Assembly (NCBI GenBank): GCA_947643685.1
Contig: CANRXD010000051.1
Span: forward strand, 1-8,418
Length of the DNA stretch: 8,418 nt
Reading direction: 5' to 3'
Origin: an uncultured Clostridium sp.
Lineage (GTDB): Bacteria; Bacillota; Clostridia; Lachnospirales; Lachnospiraceae
Under the pieces are notes generated by a model. That model did not search any database. It worked only from the letters and a program-made list of their open reading frames with translations, and was not told where the DNA came from. This document shows positions 1-4,815 of the stretch, piece after piece (positions within the stretch are counted from its first letter, which is position 1; each line of letters opens with the position of its first letter). Made by a program: the position numbers and the translations under genes.

Positions 1-441
1 CAGATAAAAGCTCCAGGGGATAGGTCCCCAGTGGAAAATCGGGTAGGTGCTGGACCAGACCTGCATGGATCCCATTTCAGCGATGTGGGGGTCACTGGCA
101 TAGAGAATCCATTCACAGAAGGAGTAAAAGAGGATGTCGGCTGCAAGCCCGGCAGTGAACATCATGCTGCTCCATGCAAAATCTGAATACCTGGGCTTTT
201 CATTTTCACCACCCAGCCGGATAGAGCCATATCTGGAAAAAGCCAGATAGAGGGATAAAAGAAAGATTCCAAGGCCGATTACTAAATAGCAGAGGCCAAA
301 GGTGTCTCCGAGCAGAGCACGAAGCTGATCCAGAATCTGTTTGGAGCCGTCCGGAGCTGCAATAAAGCTGATACATAAAAACAGGATCAGACAGAAGGGA
401 ATGAGAACGGTACTCCAGTCAATTTTATCTCGTAATTTCAT
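1..441 (-). CDS. BCCT-family (betaine/choline/carnitine-type) transporter, N-terminal part, cut by window edge
   Basis: The gene reads leftward from ATG at 441 and is open for 147 codons to the window edge, so roughly the first quarter to third of a usual 500-residue BCCT carrier is present. BCCT proteins are inner-membrane carriers for quaternary amines such as glycine betaine, choline or carnitine. Seen here: a short cytoplasmic start (MKLRDKIDW), TM1 at about residues 10-28, TM2 at about 47-68, the family hallmark RYGSIRLGG (70-78), TM3 with the core MMFTAGLAADILFY (93-106), and FHWGPIPWSFY (136-146), matching the BCCT HWG..W..Y signature. The start is supported by GAGGTG at 447-452, 5 nt upstream. 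TM3 departs from the glycine-rich GMGIG form of BetP and carries Asp102 at the last position of that motif. Substrate and coupling ion cannot be told from this fragment. The gene is divergent from the DUF5722 gene. Confidence 0.88.
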   Translation of the reverse strand, partial: MKLRDKIDWSTVLIPFCLILFLCISFIAAPDGSKQILDQLRALLGDTFGLCYLVIGLGIFLLSLYLAFSRYGSIRLGGENEKPRYSDFAWSSMMFTAGLAADILFYSFCEWILYASDPHIAEMGSMQVWSSTYPIFHWGPIPWSFYL

Positions 442-446
442 ATTCA

Positions 447-518
447 CACCTCGATGTTCAATTTTTGAAATAATAATTAGATATTGAACATTATAGCATC
501 GAAGGAAGGAAAATGCAA
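447..518 (-). promoter_or_regulatory. Promoter and ribosome binding site of the BCCT gene
   Basis: Read on the minus strand there is a perfect -10 hexamer TATAAT (490-495) and, 17 bp upstream, TTGCAT (513-518) as a weak -35. Transcription would start near 483, giving a leader of about 40 nt. A ribosome binding site GAGGTG (447-452) lies 5 nt before the ATG at 441. The -10 overlaps an inverted repeat described separately, which suggests regulation at this promoter. Confidence 0.6.
454..491. repeat. Inverted repeat over the BCCT promoter, possible operator
   Basis: ATGTTCAAT (454-462) and its exact reverse complement ATTGAACAT (483-491) are 9-bp arms separated by 20 bp. The right arm overlaps the TATAAT and probable start point of the BCCT promoter. 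A second, shorter symmetric element TTCAA-TTT-TTGAA (457-469) shares the left arm. The arm centres are 29 bp apart, close to three helical turns, which would suit a regulator binding two half-sites on one DNA face. No regulator gene is in the window, so the operator role is inferred. Confidence 0.45.
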
Positions 519-554
519 GGAAAAAATGAGCCGGTGCCGAAAGGCCGGAAAGGG

Positions 555-583
555 TTGAAGGTTCAGGAAACAGATGATATAAT
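555..583 (+). promoter_or_regulatory. Sigma-A-type promoter of the DUF5722-yitT operon
   Basis: TTGAAG (555-560) and TATAAT (578-583) are separated by exactly 17 bp, and the -10 is preceded by TGA (575-577), giving an extended -10. Transcription would begin near 590, leaving an untranslated leader of about 140 nt before the ATG at 734. The -10 elements of this promoter and of the divergent BCCT promoter are about 85 bp apart. Confidence 0.7.
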
Positions 584-589
584 AAATAG

Positions 590-733
590 ACATCGGGCAA
601 CCAAGCCGGTATGAGCAAAAAAGCCATGCGAACGGAGTGAACAGGGCGATTTGCGAATACTGGCGGCGATTGCGGGGGTGCAAAGCACGGAGCAATCAAC
701 TTTTATGCATTTTGCAGGAGAAATGGAGAGAGC
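590..733 (+). promoter_or_regulatory. Structured 5' leader of the DUF5722 gene
   Basis: This stretch after the promoter has no convincing gene. It holds a hairpin at 668-697: outer stem GATTGC/GCAATC (668-673 with 692-697), an asymmetric purine internal loop (GGGG against GGA), and an inner stem GTGC/GCAC (678-681 with 685-688) closed by AAA. An imperfect copy of the left side, GGCGATTTGCG (645-655), precedes GGCGATTGCG (664-673), so the right arm could choose between two partners. A small TGCA-TTT-TGCA stem (706-716) abuts AGGAG (716-720). I could not match it to a riboswitch class I know, including c-di-GMP, THF and fluoride. A structured or regulatory RNA is inferred from the hairpin and leader length only. 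Confidence 0.4.
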
Positions 734-763
734 ATGAAAATGAAAATGACAATGAAAATGAAA
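734..763 (+). repeat. Tandem 6-bp repeat ATGAAA at the start of the DUF5722 gene
   Basis: Five hexamers in a row read ATGAAA, ATGAAA, ATGACA, ATGAAA, ATGAAA, giving MKMKMTMKMK. Each unit is in frame and offers a start codon, so gain or loss of a unit would alter only the positive n-region of the signal peptide and the distance from the ribosome binding site, not the frame. Confidence 0.8.
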
Positions 764-1861
764 AAAGTCACAGGCCTGACGCTGTCGGCAGTCCTTGCCG
801 CTTCCATGAGCATCACATCTTTTGCCTTTTACCAGCAGCCGGCCAGTAAAAAGGGACTTCTGATTTCACAGCAGGAGCTGTTTGATGATGTTCTGGAGCT
901 TGGAGTGGATCAGGTAATCTGCAACCAGGCATCCAACCAGAATCCGGATGCGTATCTTCCGCTGGCAAAAAACTGCAAGAACAGCCAGGTTACTTTGACT
1001 ATGATTCTTTTAAACAGGAGCGGTGCAAAGGATCCAAACCTGCTTCCGGTTTCCAGTCCTGTGGATGGCGTGGGAAATTATGCATTTAATTCCGCGACTC
1101 CGGAGGGCGAGCAGGCAGTGCGGAATTATGCCAGAACTCTGGCCGGTGTTTATGGGGATTATGTTTCCAACTGGGTGATCGGAAACGAGGTCAATGACGC
1201 GGCTCTCTGGGATTACAATGGAATTTCCGACATGGATGAGCATGCCGCTGGCTATGCAAAAACCTTCCGGATTTTTTATGATGAGATCAGGGCGGTGAAT
1301 CCTGAGGCCAGGGTGTTTATTCCCTTTGATATGCGATGGAGGGCTACCAACGATCCTTTAAGATATACGGTTCAGGACTATCTGCCGAAGCTCAACGCCC
1401 TGCTTAAGGACACAGAGTACGGTATTGCATGGCATCCGTATCCGGTTCATTTCTTTACGAAGCCGGAATTTCTGGATGATGATGGAATTTCCTTTGATAT
1501 CAATACCACACCGAATATCAATATGAAAAATCTGGACCTTCTGACCACTTATATGCAAAATGCAGATATGCTGGCACCTGATGGAAACGTCCGTCATTTA
1601 ATCCTTTCCGAACAGGGCTTCACTTCCGCCTGCGAGAACGGAGAGGAGCGCCAGGCAGAGGCTATCAGAGCCGCCTATGAAATCGCAAAGAAAAATCCTT
1701 ATGTGGATGGTTTTTATCTGGTCCGCCAGGTGGATGCCAGAAGCCAGGAGGAGGCTGGCGGCGCTTTCGGGCTCTGGACGAGAGATCCCAGTGCATCCCG
1801 TGATGAGACTCCCCTGGCAAAAAAGAAGGCATGGTATACGTACCAGTCACTGGAAGAGTAG
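734..1861 (+). CDS. Secreted DUF5722-like protein, probable clan GH-A glycoside hydrolase fold
   Basis: This 375-residue protein has a signal peptide: Lys-rich n-region (1-11), hydrophobic stretch (14-31) and likely cleavage after SFA (29-31). The rest resembles the DUF5722 family, a TIM barrel related to clan GH-A glycosidases. Two expected catalytic acids are visible: Glu152 in WVIGNEVN (general acid/base position at the end of strand 4) and Glu293 in LILSEQGF (nucleophile position at strand 7). WHPYP (233-237) fits the strand-6 motif and WTRDP (348-352) the barrel end. No carbohydrate-binding module, anchor or LPXTG follows, so it should be released or sit between membrane and wall. The start has GGAGAG (725-730) close upstream; in-frame ATGs also occur at 740, 746, 752 and 758, so the exact N-terminus is uncertain. 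It is followed after 6 nt by yitT. Substrate unknown; family assignment from memory of sequence style. Confidence 0.75.
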   Translation: MKMKMTMKMKKVTGLTLSAVLAASMSITSFAFYQQPASKKGLLISQQELFDDVLELGVDQVICNQASNQNPDAYLPLAKNCKNSQVTLTMILLNRSGAKDPNLLPVSSPVDGVGNYAFNSATPEGEQAVRNYARTLAGVYGDYVSNWVIGNEVNDAALWDYNGISDMDEHAAGYAKTFRIFYDEIRAVNPEARVFIPFDMRWRATNDPLRYTVQDYLPKLNALLKDTEYGIAWHPYPVHFFTKPEFLDDDGISFDINTTPNINMKNLDLLTTYMQNADMLAPDGNVRHLILSEQGFTSACENGEERQAEAIRAAYEIAKKNPYVDGFYLVRQVDARSQEEAGGAFGLWTRDPSASRDETPLAKKKAWYTYQSLEE

Positions 1862-1867
1862 GCAGGT

Positions 1868-2719
1868 ATGAAACCGTTGAAAAACAGACTGATTGAATTG
1901 AGCGTAATTATAGGTGGAAATCTGATCCTCGCGTTTGCAACGGCATTCTTTATTTTACCATATAACATTGTTACCGGTGGTGTGGCCGGTATTGCTGTGG
2001 TTCTGGAACCGCTGTTCCATATTCCGGCCCAGTGGACGATCAATGGCGTGGTGGTGATCATGTTTATCATAGGCACGATCTGCCTTGGAAAAGAATTTGC
2101 CATGAAAACGGTCATAAGCTCCATTGCCTATCCTTTGTTTCTGAATCTGATCATGGCATTTCCGGTTTCCATGCCAACGGATCTGGACCCGATTCTGGCC
2201 AGCCTGTACGGAGGAATTTTCACAGGAGCCGGAGTGGGGATTGTGATGCGTATGGGCGCCAGTACAGGCGGAATGGATATTCCTCCGTTAGTGATTCACA
2301 AGTACACCAGGCTTCCGCTTTCCAGACTGGTATTTATTACAGATGTGCTGACTGTGGCCCTGGGGCTTATTGCCTATGGCATCAATAATGTTTTGATTGG
2401 TCTGATTTCCGTGTATGTGGGAAGCCGGGTGATTGACATGGCCCTTACCTTTGGTGCCAGGCATTCCAAATCCCTGGAGATTATCTCCAGCAAATATGAG
2501 AAGCTTCTGCCGTATATTCATGACAACCTGTACCGGGGATCTACCATCATTGAGGCGGAGGGAGGCTATACAAAGGAAAAGAGGAGAATTCTCCTTACGG
2601 CCGTTTCTTCCAACCAATACAATAAGCTGATGCAGTATATTTATTCTGTGGACAGCGAAGCTTTTGTTATTGTTCATGATGTTCTGGAAGTCCAGGGATA
2701 CGGGTTCACCTATGAATAA
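1868..2719 (+). CDS. YitT-family membrane protein (DUF161 plus DUF2179)
   Basis: This 283-residue protein matches the two-domain YitT family, common in Firmicutes and without an agreed function. The membrane part (about 9-190) has hydrophobic segments near 9-30, 36-50, 58-74, 81-99, 111-129 and 153-185, with family hallmarks PYNIVTGGVAG (31-41) and GASTGGMDIPP (130-140). The C-terminal DUF2179 domain (about 200-283) ends DVLEVQGYGF (271-280) and has the GGYT loop (232-235), a small alpha/beta domain likely to be cytoplasmic and possibly ligand-binding. Length is normal. It begins 6 nt after the DUF5722 stop with a weak AGGCAGG (1860-1866) overlapping that stop, so translation is probably coupled to the upstream gene. 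No promoter is visible between them. It may be a transporter or sensor; the sequence does not say which. Confidence 0.9.
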   Translation: MKPLKNRLIELSVIIGGNLILAFATAFFILPYNIVTGGVAGIAVVLEPLFHIPAQWTINGVVVIMFIIGTICLGKEFAMKTVISSIAYPLFLNLIMAFPVSMPTDLDPILASLYGGIFTGAGVGIVMRMGASTGGMDIPPLVIHKYTRLPLSRLVFITDVLTVALGLIAYGINNVLIGLISVYVGSRVIDMALTFGARHSKSLEIISSKYEKLLPYIHDNLYRGSTIIEAEGGYTKEKRRILLTAVSSNQYNKLMQYIYSVDSEAFVIVHDVLEVQGYGFTYE

Positions 2720-2795
2720 AGGGAAGCAGGGAAAGTTCTGGCGGGAAAGCAAACTTTATAACGTGTCAGGCACCTTTGGGGGCAATCAATGGGAC

Positions 2796-2852
2796 TTAAG
2801 AATCTTCACCGCAGAAACCAAAAAATGTGGGAAAATTAAGCCGGATTCTTAA
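2796..2852. repeat. Long-loop inverted repeat overlapping the terminator-like hairpin
   Basis: TTAAGAATC (2796-2804) and GATTCTTAA (2844-2852) are perfect 9-bp complements separated by 39 nt. The right arm shares CTTAA (2848-2852) with the right arm of the hairpin at 2832-2857, so in RNA the two structures exclude each other, as in an antiterminator/terminator pair. Confidence 0.5.
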
Positions 2853-2857
2853 TTTTT
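2832..2857 (+). terminator. AT-rich hairpin with T-run, probable terminator of the DUF5722-yitT operon
   Basis: AAAATTAAG (2832-2840) pairs perfectly with CTTAATTTT (2848-2856) across a 7-nt loop, with the T-run continuing to 2857. It lies 112 nt after the yitT stop and just before the next promoter. A stem with only one G-C pair is weak for an intrinsic terminator, but A-tract/T-tract stems of this kind can work on both strands. Confidence 0.45.
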
Positions 2858-2860
2858 GTA

Positions 2861-2889
2861 TTGTAAGAAAACGGGCCTTCGATTATAAT
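2861..2889 (+). promoter_or_regulatory. Sigma-A-type promoter of the aminotransferase gene
   Basis: TTGTAA (2861-2866) and TATAAT (2884-2889) have 17-bp spacing. Transcription would start near 2896. The leader of about 73 nt begins with a small hairpin, GCTTCC (2907-2912) with GGAAGC (2921-2926), and ends with a strong AGGAGG (2954-2959), 9 nt before the ATG at 2969. The hairpin is followed by an A-run, not a T-run, so it is not a terminator; it may protect the 5' end. Confidence 0.7.
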
Positions 2890-2968
2890 AAAGGCATAAG
2901 GTAACAGCTTCCGGAAGGCTGGAAGCAAAAAAATCATAGAATGAAATAGAAATAGGAGGAGATAAGAC

Positions 2969-4249
2969 ATGAAACCATATCGTGAAATGTCGAAGGAAGA
3001 GCTCGCTTCATTAAAAGAGCAGTTAACGGCTGTTTACAAAGAGTATCAGGGCAAGAATTTAACCCTGAATATGGCGCGTGGTAAGCCGAGCCCTGCACAG
3101 CTTGACCTTTCCCTGCCCATGTTAGACGTATTAAACAGCAAAAGCGATTTCAATACGGCTGACGGTGATGTGAGAAACTATGGTGTTCTTACAGGCCTTC
3201 AGGAAGCCAAGGAACTGATGGGTGCAATGATGGACGCCCCTGCAGAGAACGTGATTATGTACGGAAGCGCAAGCCTTACTCTTATGTATGATACCGTATC
3301 CCGTTCCTATACTCATGGCGTAATGGGAAGCACTCCGTGGTGCAAATTAGACAAAGTGAAATTCCTCTGCCCGGTTCCCGGATATGACAGACACTTTGCA
3401 ATTACCCAGTTCTTTGGAATTGAAATGATTAATATTCCGCTCCATGATGATGGCCCGGATATGGACCTGGTGGAGAAGTATGTAAATAATGATGAGGCTG
3501 TAAAGGGTATCTGGTGCGTACCGCTTTATTCCAACCCCTCCGGTCAGTGCTATTCTGATGAGGTTGTAAAGCGCTTCGCAAATTTAAAGCCGGCGGCTAA
3601 GGATTTCCGTATTTTCTGGGATAACGCTTATTGTGTACATCATCTGTACCCGGATCATCCGGAGCATGTTCTGGAGATTCTTTCCGAGTGTGAAAAGGCC
3701 GGAAATCCGGATATGGTTTACAAATTTGGCTCCACCGCGAAGGTTACCTTCCCGGGTGCAGGTATCTCCGCTATTGCCACTTCCAAGGCAAACATTGAAG
3801 ATATCAAGAAGCAGATGAACAACCAGTTAATCAGCCATGATAAGATCAACCAGCTCCGTCACGTTCGTTTCTTCAAGAATCTGGATGGAATCAAGGCTCA
3901 TATGGCAAAGCACGCAGAGCTTCTTCGTCCGAGATTCGAGGCAGTTGATGAAATTCTTAACAGAGAGCTGGCAGGTCTTGAGATCGGTACCTGGACAAAG
4001 CCCAATGGCGGATATTTTGTATCCTTTGATTCTCTTGACGGATGTGCAAAGGCAATCGTTGCCAAGTGTAAAGAAGCTGGCGTTGTTATGACAGGCGCAG
4101 GCGCTACATACCCCTATGGCAAGGACCCGAAAGACAGCAATATCCGTATTGCTCCGTCCTTCCCGTCTCTGGAGGATTTAAAGATGGCTGCCGAAATCTT
4201 CTGCGTATGTGTGAAGCTGGTAAGTATTGATAAGCTTTTGGAGGCATAA
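2969..4249 (+). CDS. Aspartate aminotransferase, class Ic (PLP fold type I)
   Basis: This 426-residue cytosolic enzyme matches the class Ic aspartate aminotransferases, the group typified by the Corynebacterium glutamicum enzyme and about 420-430 residues long. It would interconvert aspartate plus 2-oxoglutarate and oxaloacetate plus glutamate. Visible signature elements are NMARGKPSPAQLDLS (34-48) at the substrate entrance, VRNYGVLTG (68-76), YGSAS (98-102) in the PLP phosphate region, PGYDRH (137-142), YSNPSG (187-192) with Asn189, WDNAY (217-221) with Asp218 for the pyridine nitrogen and Tyr221, FGSTAKVTFPGAG (253-265) with the PLP Schiff-base Lys258, and NIRIAPSFP (391-399) with Arg393 for the substrate carboxylate. 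All key residues are present. It has its own promoter, a strong AGGAGG and a strong terminator, so it is probably a single-gene unit. Reaction specificity within the class is inferred. Confidence 0.93.
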   Translation: MKPYREMSKEELASLKEQLTAVYKEYQGKNLTLNMARGKPSPAQLDLSLPMLDVLNSKSDFNTADGDVRNYGVLTGLQEAKELMGAMMDAPAENVIMYGSASLTLMYDTVSRSYTHGVMGSTPWCKLDKVKFLCPVPGYDRHFAITQFFGIEMINIPLHDDGPDMDLVEKYVNNDEAVKGIWCVPLYSNPSGQCYSDEVVKRFANLKPAAKDFRIFWDNAYCVHHLYPDHPEHVLEILSECEKAGNPDMVYKFGSTAKVTFPGAGISAIATSKANIEDIKKQMNNQLISHDKINQLRHVRFFKNLDGIKAHMAKHAELLRPRFEAVDEILNRELAGLEIGTWTKPNGGYFVSFDSLDGCAKAIVAKCKEAGVVMTGAGATYPYGKDPKDSNIRIAPSFPSLEDLKMAAEIFCVCVKLVSIDKLLEA

Positions 4250-4269
4250 TTAACTGTAATAATAAAAAT

Positions 4270-4314
4270 AAAGGGACCGGGGCCGTTTTTCGGCCTTTGG
4301 TCCCTTTACTTTTT
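4270..4314 (+). terminator. Strong intrinsic terminator after the aminotransferase gene
   Basis: AAAGGGACC (4270-4278) pairs with GGTCCCTTT (4299-4307), extended by G-U pairs and by GGCCG/CGGCC (4281-4285 with 4291-4295) around a T-rich loop. A T-run follows (4310-4314). It begins 21 nt after the stop codon and separates the aminotransferase from the GtrA-YfhO-ArgH run. Confidence 0.9.
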
Positions 4315-4333
4315 GTCCCGGCTATACTAAAAT
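4305..4333 (+). promoter_or_regulatory. Likely promoter of the GtrA-YfhO-argH run, nested in the terminator tail
   Basis: TTTACT (4305-4310) and TAAAAT (4328-4333) are 17 bp apart, matching consensus at 4 and 5 of 6 positions. The -35 lies on the last bases of the terminator stem and its T-run. A start near 4340 would give a leader of about 45 nt before GTG 4385. TATACT (4323-4328) is an alternative -10 but has no good -35. Confidence 0.45.
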
Positions 4334-4384
4334 GTAAGAAATTGTCCAAAAGAGTACTCCAAAAGTATGCGGGAGGATGAAAAA

Positions 4385-4801
4385 GTGGAGAAAATAAAAG
4401 AAGGTGCAGTGAAAGAGGGAATTGCCTACCTGGTCTTCGGTGTGCTGACGACGGTGATTGACTATGTGATTTCCAACGCACTGTTTTATGCCGGACATAT
4501 GGCTTCTGTTCCGTCTCAGACCATTGGCTGGGTAGCGGCCGTATTGTTTGCTTTTGTGACCAATAAGTGGTGGGTATTCAGAAGCCATACCCTGGTTCCT
4601 GCCGAGGTGTGGAGAGAATTCGTATCCTTTGTTCTCTGCCGGGTGGTGACCTTTTTATTCAATCTGGCAGCAATTTTTGTAATGGTAGATTTGATGAAAC
4701 TGGAGTTTTTTATCTGTAAGCTTCTGATTTCAGTGGTGGTGGTGATTTTAAATTATGTGTTCAGCAAAATCCTCATATTTGCCCATAAGAAAGAAAAATA
4801 A
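4385..4801 (+). CDS. GtrA-family membrane protein, probable polyprenyl-phosphate-sugar flippase
   Basis: GtrA-family proteins (including GtcA) are small four-helix membrane proteins thought to move an undecaprenyl-phosphate-linked sugar across the membrane for surface glycosylation. From GTG 4385 this one has 138 residues, usual for the family. Four hydrophobic segments lie at about 11-34, 42-60, 77-101 and 107-126. The family repeats are visible: FGVLTTVIDY (18-27), NKWWVFRS (60-67) after TM2, and NYVFSKILIF (123-132) at the end of TM4, followed by a basic tail. I chose GTG 4385 because GGGAGG (4371-4376) sits 8 nt before it; the in-frame ATG at 4367 lacks an upstream Shine-Dalgarno site and would put this one inside the gene (six extra residues, MREDEK). 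The YfhO gene starts 14 nt downstream, so the two are almost surely co-transcribed and likely act together. Confidence 0.9.
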   Translation: MEKIKEGAVKEGIAYLVFGVLTTVIDYVISNALFYAGHMASVPSQTIGWVAAVLFAFVTNKWWVFRSHTLVPAEVWREFVSFVLCRVVTFLFNLAAIFVMVDLMKLEFFICKLLISVVVVILNYVFSKILIFAHKKEK

Positions 4802-4815
4802 AGGAGTATTCCCTG

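Noticed and set aside
531..548. Small CCG/GCC-GAAA-GGC/CGG hairpin between the divergent promoters
   Set aside because: It lies upstream of both predicted start sites, so it is probably not transcribed by either, and it has no T-run.
477..695. Leftward 72-codon frame in the intergenic region
   Set aside because: It lies across two divergent promoters, lacks a ribosome site and has no recognisable protein character.
723..737. Four-codon upstream frame (MERA) whose TGA overlaps the ATG at 734
   Set aside because: AGGAG is only 2 nt before its ATG, too close for normal initiation, and such a short frame can arise by chance.
637..849. Rightward 70-codon frame from GTG 637 across the leader and the DUF5722 start
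   Set aside because: No ribosome site suits it, it overlaps the real gene in another frame, and its ENENDNENEK stretch is only the shifted reading of the ATGAAA repeat.
1714..2124. Leftward 136-codon frame over the DUF5722/yitT junction
   Set aside because: It is antisense to two well-supported genes and resembles no known protein.
2288..2752. Leftward 154-codon frame antisense to yitT
   Set aside because: It is a shadow of the YitT reading frame, with no promoter or ribosome site in support.
2763..2774. GTGTCAGGCACC, similar in look to short interspersed palindromic elements
   Set aside because: A single 12-nt partial palindrome is too little to call a repeat family without searching the genome.
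2712..2852. 46-codon frame starting at ATG 2712, overlapping the yitT stop and ending in the hairpin
   Set aside because: No Shine-Dalgarno site precedes it and no family is recognised. The stop-overlap geometry is suggestive, but the region is better explained as untranslated RNA with hairpins.
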